Assembly (NCBI RefSeq): GCF_905220415.1
Contig: NC_059542.1
Location: 3,472,001-3,536,000 of the forward strand
DNA length: 64,000 nucleotides
Direction of reading: 5' to 3'
From: Colias croceus
Lineage: Eukaryota; Arthropoda; Insecta; Lepidoptera; Pieridae
This document shows, one piece after another, positions 11,683 through 22,835 of this stretch. The notes under the pieces are model-generated. The model did no database searches, was not told the origin of the DNA, and was given only the letters and a program-made list of their open reading frames with translations. The position numbers and the translations under genes were made by a program. Numbering within the stretch: the stretch's first letter is position 1; each line of letters opens with the position of its first letter.

Positions 11683-11878
11683 AAAAAAATACGTGTCACT
11701 TTGTTTGTCCGCGATAGAGTACTGAACTAATGAAACGATTTAAAATAAAATTTGATTATGTTAAAATAACAAAATTGCGAAAGTAAGTATGAAACTAATA
11801 TGAAAATTTCCAAAAAAAGGCCCCCGAGTAGTTTCAGCCCAGGGCCCCACAAGTTCACGGTCCGGCCCTGGTTTGACA

Positions 11879-14800
11879 ACTTCCAGTGTTAATTCTTAGG
11901 GCTAGTGCCTAATACTAATATATCAGAATTAATTCTGTCGACATCCATAGTATGTACCTATGATTAAATACCGCTAATTGATTAAGTACCTATAACACAA
12001 TAATAGAAATACATAAATGCGACACTCGAGATTAACCGTTAAACTTTATTATAGCAATCCCTTCATAAACTTATGCACATACCCGCTCAAGATATCTCGA
12101 ATGCCTAGAATAATTATTTAATTAAGTCCTTCAGATTTAAACGGCTGATAACTTCAAAATCTATATACCTAGTTACATTCCTATTCATTTGATATATTTC
12201 TTGCATTAATCGATGACATCTACTAACTAAGAAATTGAGACATAAAACTCATATTTATATGTAATAAGTGAAGAAATGAAATAATATTAGTCACAAGGGA
12301 CCTAGTTATAGATGACAAAAATGTCCGATGAATTTTATCAAGCAATGATTAGCGACACTGCATTCTTCGATACGCCGACAACTAATTATATTTATTATTG
12401 TTTTTAATTAATCATGAAACATAGTTACGTGTGCGCCCGATACCATCAGAACTTGCCAGCCTTTTTGCTACATTTGTGTACTGATGACATAAAAATTAAC
12501 AATCTTGCAGATTTATTAGAAGCACTTCTATTAATTAACGATAAATTAATGGAATGTAGACAATATTTTTTTAATCAGTATTTAATTAGGTATTCATAAG
12601 AATAATTTATTTTATACGAATATCACACAATTTACAAATACAAATTGCTGTAAATGTAAATCCAGGATCAACCATTTTGTTACAGATAATATAATGGCAT
12701 AATTACGAGTAATTGAAATATTATAAAATAATTTATAATGCAATAATATGTATTTTCGAAACCGATATACAATAAAAGTTTGTAGTTGCTACACCCACAA
12801 ACATAATCTACCATTGCTTCAAGAAAAAATCAGTTACGACGACGACAATTAATGCAGTAATATTATTAAAAAGCGAATTCTTACTACCTACCTATAATAT
12901 TATGAACCTAGTAAATGAAAAAAACTCCAACCCATATAATTATTAGAATGCTATATTTTGCAGACCGTACATTTGAGCGATTGCATCGTCTGCCTCGCGC
13001 CCCTGCGACGTTCCTACTCCGCTCCTACGCTAATGAATTCGCATGTATACTTGCCAACCTAATTATGGGAAAATGAAATACCTAATGCTTTTATAATATA
13101 ATGCGATACTATTCAAAGATAACTTTGTTTAACTTGACAGCTTATTTTACGTTTCACAGTTAGCGCACAAAAAGCAGGCGACATGTGTAGCTTTCATTGT
13201 TCATAGATTTCTAATTTTTTACGTAACTCGGCTTACAGAAATGCGTAGGAAACAATTACGTTATTGACGATGATTAAATAATTGCCCTCATAAAGTTAAT
13301 TAATAAAGGCACAAACAATTTCTAGGTAGGTTTTCAAATATGAAAACGTGTTTTATTTATAAATTACTTACTTCCTCGATTTCATATGTTGTTAGTACGT
13401 GAATAAATACCTACACTACAATTACTTAGTTGTGTTGTTAAATTAATAATTTTGTAAGACAATATTTTAAACATGAATTTATTCACGTACCTATTTCTAA
13501 TAATAATTTAATGACTTCTCACTAACATAAGATTAAGTTAGCTTCTTGTAAGAAGTTTGGAACTGGTAGGTAGGTATAAGATTAATCCAGTAGGGATAAA
13601 GGTTAAAACTTCCCTAAAGTAGAACCGTCAAATATATTTTCTCTAAACAACGTTTTTATATCGCTTGATAAAATTAGAAATCTATGATCTAATTATTGAC
13701 GCAACGGAACAATTCATTCTAATTTCCACGTAACACAATGTATATTGTATTTCTTTCTATTTATATACTAGACTAGCTTGTTATTAAATATTCCTAAAAC
13801 ACCAGCTAGACTATAACCAGTGTCCTTGTTGATCTAAATTCTAAATAGCCAAGCGATCGCCGAGTGACACTTTAAAATATATAGACAGTTAGTTACTGCC
13901 TACTGTAGGTACACGCCGCTCGCGTGACCAGATTGCGTCGCGTCGCCTCGAACCTTGTAACTTTCGCACCACAATTTGTTGCGTCCCAGTCGTTATTTAT
14001 CAAAATCATATCACAGATCTCTTTCTCCGATAGCACACGCATCGGGATGCGACGCTAGCTTTTTGCTTCACGGATATGCGGCAATTACCCGATTCGATCG
14101 GACTCGGAACGGTCGTTTTGACTCATTTTCGACGTCATTTGCATTGAAATTCAATTTTTACGAGTACAATGCGACCGATGCGTACACGCATGCTTATAAC
14201 GCATATATAATTCGTTTAATACGAATTTAATTGGTTTTGTATTTAATGCAGCCGTAAGTACTTGAAGACGCTCCTTCCATTGTAACGTATTGGGAAAACA
14301 CGAATTCAAAATTATGAACTTCGAACCATGTTTAAAAGGTGATTAGTTTTTCAAACACAAAAAACGCAAACAACAGATACCATAACTTAATAATAAAATA
14401 CTACAACAAAGCGATATTCTATTGTGTTGATTAAATCATTTTTCAAACAGGCAACAAGGCAATTAAACAACAGAAATGGAATATATTCAGATTCATCAAA
14501 CCAATTCGAAATCATAATTGATCTGGTATGTAAAAAATATAGGGCTGTTAGGAGGGGAATAGGCGCCAAAAATACAAAACTAGGATGACTGGCAATACTG
14601 GAACTTGGAGCCGAAGTCAATTAACGGGCGCTGCGCACGTGGACCGTGGTGATGACGAGCCGCGAGTACCTATATGCTGGAAAAACAGATTACGCATTCT
14701 AAAGTGGAGATTATATTATGCTACTTACATAAAGAACGTAGATTGTAGGTACCAATACCAGAAAGTATACTAATAGTGTCAGACAAACATATAGACTTAG

Positions 14801-16406
14801 ATTGATAGAGGTGTATACAAAATATTATTAATTCGAGGTATTTTTAAATAATATATAATTATATATATAATTAAATATACCTAATTAAATATTTGTTTTG
14901 CAAATGTAGAAAAAAGTAAATGGACGTAGGTATAAAAAGTATTGTAATTATGGAAAAAAGTTTCAGTTTAATATTTCACAATGTAAAACCCGATATAAAA
15001 TATATCTTAAGTGTGCTTATATTAAAACTTCTAAACATTTTTTTTTCTAACAATTGCGATAGTAAAATTTTCCGACAAAATTCATAGTTAGTATTTATCT
15101 ATAAATCAAGCATGTACTGTATATTTTGGTAATAGAGTCAGCTGTTGGCCTCGTGTCCGGAGCCCGATATCATTGGACAGAATTTCTGCAATTTTGACAC
15201 TCTACACTATTTTTTATGATAAAAAACTTGGTAATTGAAGATGCATCTTTAATTCAAATTCAAAATTTCAATGTGAAATCAGCAAGAAAATAAACAGAAA
15301 GTTATTTATACTTTTGATAACATAATTGAAGTGTTAATGGTTTACGTTGTTTTTTTTTTAATAATCCACTTTAATACTATAAGACAAGACTAAGAGAGAT
15401 TCTACATATTCTTAAAGATACCTTGCCAGTTATGAATTACGAAACTATACACTAATTAAACCTCAAATATTTCTACCAATCTTATCAGACCAAAATCTCA
15501 AACCACATAACATTTATTTACAAAAAACTTAGCTATCTCAAGCACTAGTCTGCCGCGTCGGCTCTTCCGTGAAAAATGCGAATTACTTCAGATGAGCAGT
15601 GAGTCAGAAAGTCATTGTTGTTTCTGATAGCAGCCATTCAGCCCTCGCTCCGTACTTCGCTCGTGAAATTATTATAGACTGACAAAAGTGGAGGGAATTA
15701 ATAAAATTATTTAAAGCGTCGTCTTGGTTGTGTTTTTGTTGGGTTTTACAACTGAAGCCGTTCTTTTAAATACATGTTTAAAAGGGATACTCTTCATTTT
15801 TGTCTGGAAATAAAAAAGAAAACTTATTGCTTCGATCAATTTTATTAATAAATCCTGACAGACAATGAATAAAAATAAGGAGGTAGGTACTTAATGTTAT
15901 TAACCTAAATCCTAACCTCATTAAATTTCAACACACATGACACAACCTGTATACAAGTACTTATAGAAGATTCAGTTATTATAAACGCAAATGAAACTTA
16001 AAAAGAATATGGAATTATTTAATAAATTCTGATAATAGAATATATTATCAAAACAGTTAAAACAGTGATAAAGGCATTGCGGTAGATATTGTTTCGGCAT
16101 TTAGCTCAGATCAAAATCAAAATCACAATCTTATTTGAAAGGTTAGTACGTATTGCCGCTCCTTTTGCAACCAGGTGGTCTGCAATTATCTTACTATTGT
16201 TTTCAATTGCGATTCGTATAACTAACTAGAATTAATTTTTAATTTCAAAATTAAGGAAATATTACCTTCTTTTAAATTTATATATTCCTTATTCATGAAA
16301 ACTTCGTGAAGAAACATGAAGCGAAACATGAGCGTCAAAGATAGAAGAGAAGAGCAATAAAAAGTTCGGTTTAGTAGATTTCTATGAAAATCATTTTTTA
16401 TCAATA
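11879..16406. other. non-coding stretch, no gene recognised
   Basis: Mostly AT-rich. GC-richer patches lie at about 12965-13025, 13910-14120 and 14600-14670, with no splice-bounded or homologous coding sequence that I can support. Short open frames (for example 12414-12599 and 13976-14230) have no recognisable motif. The patch at 13910-14120 is the best candidate for a regulatory element by composition alone. Confidence 0.45.
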
Positions 16407-16575
16407 AGCTCCCCGCTCCAGTCCTGTTGGTGTTAGCGTGATGATAATATGATGCCTTCCTCGATAAATAATCTATCTCACACCGAAATTTTTTTTTCAA
16501 ATCGGACCAGTAGTTCCTGGGATTAGCGCATTCAAACAAACAAACAAAGTCTAAAAAATATTAGTATAAGTAGAT
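16407..16575 (+). repeat. lepidopteran SINE/RTE-tail repeat
   Basis: Runs from 'agctccccgctccagtcctg' through 'ttagcgtgatgat', 'cttcctcgataaat' and 'aaatcggaccagtagttcc' to the tail 'ttagtataagtagat'. Related copies are at 8809-8871 and 39373-39582. The tail with 'ttagtata' is characteristic of RTE-type LINEs and the SINEs that use them. No protein is encoded. Confidence 0.7.
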
Positions 16576-16794
16576 AATAATAAATGTGTAAGGATACGGA
16601 TACAATATCTATCTACTTAAAATTTTACAATTTAGTTACAAAAAACTTGGTTAAAATAACTTTTCTGTTTTTTCGTCCACATTTATCATTCAATTCGCAC
16701 TCACTGAACATTGGCTACTGAGATAAAATCGTGGTCCAGCAAAAAACATTTCAATATGGATCAAAAATATACCTTACGTACTTTTTAATATAAT

Positions 16795-17033
16795 ACTAGG
16801 TTTCCGCCCGCGGCTTCGCCCGCGCAGTCAAAGAAAAGCCCGCATAGTTCCCGTTCCCGTGGGATTTCCATGATTGCGTCATTTTCCCGGGATAAAAAGT
16901 AGCCTATGTCCTTTCTCGGGTGATATTTTGATACCAAATTTCATGAAAATTGGTTCAGTAGTTTATGCGTGCAGCGTGATTGAGTAACAGACACAGACAC
17001 AGTTACTTTCGCATTTATATTACTAGTATGGAT
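16795..17033 (+). repeat. lepidopteran interspersed repeat, 'actaggtttccgcccgcgg' type
   Basis: Begins 'actaggtttccgcccgcgg', contains 'gggataaaaagtagcctatg' and 'aaattggttcagtagttta', and ends 'actagtatggat'. It shares its 3' half with the copy at 28435-28626. Likely a retrotransposed RTE-related LINE or SINE 3' end. Confidence 0.75.
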
Positions 17034-17716
17034 TACTATACACAGGTGTCTATTTTGTTTTGATTAAAAATCACGTAGGTACCTAATAATCTAAATCTAT
17101 TCCTAAGGAGGATAATTATGATATTGCTGTTGATTATTATTGATATGAATTATCAGATTCTTTTCGTGTGAGCGGTACCTATTTGTTACGATTTAAATAT
17201 CTACCTTATTATTCTGTTATTAAAATGTGATTATTAATAAGTAAACACTTCTGAGTTAATTAAAGCTAGTAGCTAGTAGTAGGTTATTAACATGTAGGTA
17301 CTTATGTTATTAACCTACCGACTTATATACATTTTATGCCTTTTTTTGATAGTTTAAAAATAAACTATACCTTTATTTGTATTGATTTTAAATGCATCAC
17401 AGTTAAAGGAAACTTAACTATTCAACAGCCATCGAATTTGTAACCTGTAAGGTGTAATATTATGCATTATGGTTTACCAATAATATTTTTTTTAAACATG
17501 TGAATGTTGTATGCCAAGCGCCAAGCACTACACAAACAAGCAAACAACACTCGTAAAATTAAAAACAAATATCCATCATAAACAATTTCAAACATATACA
17601 AACAACTTATTTATTCCTTTACAAACATTATCATAACATTACGCTGCCAATTTATAATCATCCCAAACAAGGTGAACAAATTGCAATAAACACAATATTT
17701 AGTTTGGTCGTATAAC
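17034..17716. other. AT-rich non-coding DNA
   Basis: No gene, RNA or repeat recognised between the interspersed repeat and the foldback element that follows. Confidence 0.5.
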
Positions 17717-18270
17717 GGACTCTACCCACTATAACGTATCATACTATGACCTATAAAAGGAAGGTATCAAGAAATAAATTATTTGTGTGTTGAAAACTAA
17801 TAGGCCCTCTTCACAATGAGCAGCGATGGCCCAACAAATGAACGTCGATGTTTGCCCCCATTATGCCAATTATGAATTAACATCTACAATGACGTCCCAT
17901 CCGACATTTTTTTTTATTGTCGATAGGGAAGAGCTTGACCACAATATGTGGTCTAAAATGATAAAACGTGCTTCCCTAGAAGGTAATTAATTGTTCACTC
18001 TACGCTTGAAGATTTCAGCCCTGTACACTATATTGATTGCCTCTACTCGCCCAGGGATGCCCCTTGTGAAGAGGGCCCATTAGACTATGCCCTCTAGATC
18101 GTTTCGTCACCGATCAGCACCGTCACGTGGCATGCACGGAGCATCAACAATCGTCCACATGTACAGCTTTGATTCGTAATAGGGCATAAAGCAAATCGTG
18201 TTGCTTTCCGATCCTGACACGTTCCTATTATCTACTATCATAATATGCTACGTTGTAATGGGTAGAGTCC
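17717..18270. mobile_element. foldback DNA element, outer pair of inverted repeats
   Basis: The left arm from 17717 (ggactctacccactataacg) and the right arm ending at 18270 (reverse complement ggactctacccattacaacg) match over about 36 bp with a few mismatches. No coding capacity is present. Inside it lies a second inverted-repeat pair (17801-18079), so one MITE appears to have inserted within another. Edges are approximate because flanking bases are degenerate. Confidence 0.6.
17801..18079. mobile_element. inner MITE with GGCCCTCTTCACAA inverted ends
   Basis: The left end reads TAGGCCCTCTTCACAA from 17801, and the right end at 18079 is the reverse complement of TGGGCCCTCTTCACAA. Interior of about 280 bp without a reading frame. 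The flanks (TAA on the left, TTA on the right) do not give a clear direct target duplication. Superfamily unassigned. Confidence 0.65.
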
Positions 18271-18616
18271 CTTAGTCGTATTACGTTTAAGTATATATAT
18301 TTTGCCAAGTTGACATTTTGACATGTAGCCCTTGTGGTAGCGATGTGGTTCAGGCACCTACATTGTATTTTAATTAATTGTTATTACCCAGGTCAAGACG
18401 GAGCCCCGCGAATGGCGGGAAAACATGAAACCTAGTTGATATCATAAAATACACACCAATTCTTGGAGTCGAAGTTTAAAAGCTTTTATCGCTTATGTTA
18501 GCGGTAATGGCTGTAGATATAGTTTTGTGTATAAATATTATTTAATACTATACCTACTTTAGAGGTGATACATGTAGTTACTGTACTGTATGTTGTATTC
18601 CATGAAAATATTCAAT
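18271..18616. other. non-coding DNA between repeats
   Basis: No gene or repeat recognised. A GC-richer patch sits near 18390-18420. Confidence 0.5.
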
Positions 18617-18951
18617 ACTAGCTTCCGCCCGCGACTCCGTCCGCGCGGATGTCGGTCTTCGCGTGGATGGTTTATTTCTCCATTTTGAGTAGGTACCTCT
18701 GACAATAAAATCTTATAAATATCTATTGGACCCAATTCCCAAATACGGCTAGGCCTATAATAATACGCAACGTGTGTTCGCGGTTCTACGGAACTACGTC
18801 TATGGATAAAACTGAAAAATTAAGATTAATTTTTTTTCTACGTATTTTTCCAGGATAAAAAGTATCCTATTTTACGCCCAGGATAATAAGGTATAATTAT
18901 ACCAAGTTTCATCGAAATCGAACCGCTAGTTTTCACGTGATGCCTTCACAT

Positions 18952-18996
<45 letters not shown>

Positions 18997-19116
18997 AAAT
19001 TTTTTAATCACATATTTGGGTTTGATATCGATCCAGTAACACCCCCTGCTATTTATTTTTTCAATATTTTCAATGTACAGAATTGACCCTTCTACAGATT
19101 TATTATATGTATAGAT
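18617..19116 (+). repeat. full-looking copy of a lepidopteran interspersed repeat with (GACA)n tract
   Basis: Starts 'actagcttccgcccgcgact' and ends 'attatatgtatagat', about 500 bp. It contains a run of GACA repeats at about 18956-18993. Two relatives lie in the window: 11251-11682 (same strand, 5' part missing, split by an insertion) and 25500-25871 (opposite strand, inside the pogo element). No open reading frame is present. The unit looks like a non-autonomous retroelement or LINE 3' region. Confidence 0.8.
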
Positions 19117-22100
19117 TTTGTTGAACTAGTTACTGATTATAAAACTTGCAAGAACTGTACAAGTTCTTACATACTTAGTCAAATATTATTTTTTAAAAAT
19201 AAATAATTTTCAATTACGACTACTTGCAGATCTGTTTTGCTAAGCAATGATCAACCAAATTTTGGTTATCTAGATAAAGCCAAGTACCTATCTAAGTGTA
19301 GCTGTATACGCTTAAACATAAAATAATTCTAATGTACCCAAATATTTTTCAATTTAAACGAATACAGCTTTTCATTACTCGGAAAGGATCATCAGTTTTT
19401 ATTACTCAAATTAAATTGCGTCACTACGGCGATAAGATGATCTAACCCGAAACAAGGCGATTTACTCACAAAAACTTAAACACCGTTAAAACCCAATAAA
19501 CATATTTTATGTTCCAAATAGTTAAACACGTTTTATGGCCTTTATATACAAATTTTCTTAGGGTGCGTTCACATTATACTAGATGTGTTTCACGAGAAAA
19601 ATTGTTTGAAAATAGTGGGTATAAATCAAGTAAAGGGCCTATTACGGTTCCCTTACGGTATAGTGTGTAGGCAGGTTTACACTAAATTTTGTGTACTTCA
19701 CGGTGTCGGGTAGCAATTAAAGCTGACCGCATTCTAGCTATTAGCATGTAAATGCGCTAGTGAATGTCCTTCGGGCACGACCATCCTGACCCTTTGTATC
19801 TAACTTGCGTAGCTTACGACGCCACTATACTAAATTTATCCAAGTAAACCCTGAAATTTATTTTAGATCTTGATATATCAGGTGCGATAGTAACTCATTC
19901 TGCTTTTATTATGGTGATAACTAGAATTAACTGTATTTACTTGGATATATCTTATAAGTACCTAGTACCAAGAAATCGAATAGTATTTGACCACACTGCT
20001 AATGAATAGTTGGTGATTTAATAAAAATAATTGCACTGTGTGTTCGACCTATTGAATCAAGAGACAAAAAGTATTTACGCTTTATTAAAAACGTCACATC
20101 TTGAACAAGAAGGTACTATCACAATTTACCTGAAATAAATATTAAAAATATGTTTTTTTACTAAAAATATGGTTTTTACCTTATATTGTAGAAATTTGAG
20201 AACTTAGCTAGGGTAAAACGTTTCAGTACCTACAAATATATCAAAATAAGTAGCCATCTTACAATAAACAATAAAACATGAATGCATGGAATGGGTATAC
20301 CTATTCAGTTTATTTCCGCTACCGCAACCGAAACAAAGGAGTATTAATTCACAGGGTTATTGCTTCACACCAACCTTCTGTAAGGAGCGGCATCCACGTT
20401 ATATAAAAGGTAAAACTTAGGTAATATTCATTAGCCTGTAATTACACATTCCTTCTTCAACATATAAGTAAATTAAACGTAATTGGAGAATTTGGATTTT
20501 TTTTAAACTGTGTGTGATACCTATCTTAGATATAAAAATATATCTATAGGAAAGTAGGTAGATATGTCGATCAATTTACGTGTCACAATAAAGTACAAAA
20601 TTCGCGTGTGTAACAAAAATCTAAAAACGTCATTTTGAAATTCGCAGCGAGCACATTATTTAATTGAACACTCATAATTTTTATCTTGACATAAACATTA
20701 AACATCCAAAAGTTATTAACACACAACTCCTATAATCATGCCTTCAATTAGAGCTTGCCGTATTCAAAATGATATTAATAAATAATATCTTTATAGATAA
20801 CATCATTTATCATAGTCCCAGGCATCAATTACACAACTATAATACTCAGATCCATGTAATTACTCAATATGCCAATAGGGCCCATGTAAGCAATACTTTA
20901 GCAGTGACAACCGCTAATATATGGCGACTCTAGTAGCTAAAATTGACTTTCGAAAGAATGCTATTGTTAATATGAAAGTTTGTATGTGTATTCAATTAGT
21001 TAATTTATAAATAGAAATCAAATTGGAATTGCGATTTGATATGCAGATTATGAATTGAACATGTGCAAATAACGATTTTTACCTCAGTTCAAAAATACCA
21101 CAGAATCTTATTTTATGGAATTTTGTTAGAATTAGGTAGAGTTAAACATGAATGTACATAAAAAAATGTGTATCATTACATAATGCATAGAACAGTTTCT
21201 TGTTTCTGTATAAATTCTCATAGTTGTTGGTAAATTGGCTTTTTGAGACGTTCGTCATTAATTCAAGCATAGTTAGTTAGTACCTATATGAATTTATCAT
21301 GCATTAAGGCATTATCTCACATTTATGTGATTTCATTTACAAATACATTCAGATTCGAATCACACTTCTTAACCAAAACCAAATAGGTATATTTAACAGA
21401 CACATCTATGATTACCTTAACTACGAACTTAAATACATACCTTTAGTACCAATTCAACGTCAGGCCATGGTCAGAACTCGCTTTTATCTCGATGATATTT
21501 GCATACCTCTCCGAAAAATTAACACACATTAAACATTTCACAACGTCCAACAATTGGAAACACAGCGGTATTGTCTAATGAAAAGTAATTAACCGGTGGG
21601 AGGCGCATTGACATGACAATGCTCGAACAATCGCTGGAAGAGTTAAAGAGTTGATGCTGAGTCAGCAGTCTTGGACGCGCTAGGACACCGATGTACGATG
21701 TGAATGAAGGTGCATATCGGTAAATAGAGTAAAAAATTGTGTTAGAACTTAGAAGTTGATCTTATAGTTCGTTGTATTGATAATTTGGTTTAAATCTTCT
21801 AGTATTTTGTTTAAAAATGTTACTGTTATAGAAAATATTTGTAGGTATGCAAACCTTTAATTGTTCTGTTAATCAGTTATATTCAAATGCATACGAATCT
21901 GCTTCTGACTTTTTGTTAAAAAAATACGAAATTTGTTTTCTTATATTTTGTTATTGATATTTAATTTTTATTAAATAATAGATATAATAAGGTACACAAT
22001 TTAATTCGATAAAGATGACAAATTACAAACTAACCGTGCAATTTTAAAAGCTTTCTCAAAATTAACATATAAATATAGTTCAAACGTGCTTGTTTAACAT

Positions 22101-22118
22101 CAAAGAAAGGTGCATGTA
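19117..22118. other. non-coding stretch left of the pogo element
   Basis: AT-rich, no gene recognised. A GC-richer segment at 21590-21690 contains a perfect palindromic Maf recognition element at 21655-21667. A segment at about 19560-19860 begins 'agggtgcgttcac' and may be a worn repeat, but its ends do not pair convincingly. Confidence 0.5.
21655..21667. promoter_or_regulatory. perfect T-MARE palindrome TGCTGAGTCAGCA
   Basis: The 13 bases are the exact consensus Maf recognition element with an AP-1-type core, the site class bound by CncC/Maf-S heterodimers in insects. It lies in a locally GC-richer patch about 450 bp left of the pogo element. No target gene is identified; function is inferred from the motif alone. 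Confidence 0.4.
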
Positions 22119-22127
22119 AGGTGCCCC

Positions 22128-22544
22128 GGGGCTAAAGCAACTACGGGGCTATTGTAACTAAATTAAATATCTCCGCTAATTATTGGATTTTAAATATAAC
22201 GACATCTATAAGATTTTTGAGCAAACCAAATTGTTACATGAAAATAATAGGTGGCAGCGCTGCAGCTAAAAATGATGGTAAAACAGGTTGATCTGTCAAA
22301 CCACTATTTTGAAGCAATTTTTTACGAACGCACGTGGTGACACTAATTTATTAAAAAATTGTTTTAGAGTGTTTTATTGCTGGTGTTTCAAGTGGAGTAC
22401 ATTGTTGACAACCGTAAGTAGCTATTAATATATTTTGCATAAGGATTCGTTAAAGCTACAACAAGATATGTGTTTAGTTACATTTTCCCTGATAATAACA
22501 CAAACTGGGGTAATTGTAACTTTGAGGTTAGTTGCATTTCCCCC
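22128..22544. promoter_or_regulatory. left subterminal motif cluster of the pogo element
   Basis: Four copies related to GTTRCAWTTGCCCC: 22128-22141, 22145-22158 and 22507-22520 on the minus strand, and 22531-22544 on the plus strand. The first overlaps the inverted terminal repeat, and the last two form an inverted pair 10 bp apart. Probably transposase-binding sites for the N-terminal HTH region; binding is inferred. Confidence 0.6.
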
Positions 22545-22835
22545 GTGTCGGTTTGTATGAAACCATGAAACAATAGTGATGTACCATGTCGATGTTTTAT
22601 TTCTGCGAAAAAATTTTTTTATTGATATTGTGTACATTTACTTTCGTTTTGTTTATTTTTATTTTGTATGTTTTATTAGTATTTTTAGTTTGTCATATTC
22701 CTGTGCGAGTCCTAATAAATACTTTTACTTTCTTTCTGGTTCTTTTATCTTCAATATTTTTAAAGGTGTATTTTTAACTGTATGTTAAGTACCTATGCTT
22801 TCACAACTTAACTGCTGCACTGATCTTTGTTTTAG
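22414..22835 (+). other. putative 5'-UTR intron of the pogo transposase gene
   Basis: A consensus donor (GTAAGT, 22414-22419) lies in the leader. A pyrimidine-rich acceptor (tgttttag) ends at 22835, immediately before the transposase ATG, with a plausible branch site in 'cttaactgctgcactgat'. The intron would be 422 bp and would remove upstream ATGs and short frames. Splicing is predicted from sequence only. Confidence 0.55.

Larger units (their letters stand above)
6927..11870. mobile_element. composite hAT-type element with 8-bp target duplication
   Basis: The left end begins CAGGGCCGGA at 6927, and the right end finishes with its exact reverse complement at 11870. The 8 bp GTTTGACA occur immediately outside both ends (6919-6926 and 11871-11878), the target duplication length of the hAT superfamily. 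The motif 'cagcccagggcccc' occurs near both ends in the same orientation (6961-6974 and 11835-11848). No hAT transposase is left inside. The 4.9 kb interior is filled by other elements: a palindromic DNA transposon, a LINE and a split repeat. The parent was probably a short non-autonomous hAT that grew by nested insertions. Confidence 0.85.

Noticed and set aside
19560..19860. Possible DNA element starting 'agggtgcgttcac' and ending 'gtaaaccct'
   Set aside because: Only about five terminal bases pair and the flanks show no duplication.
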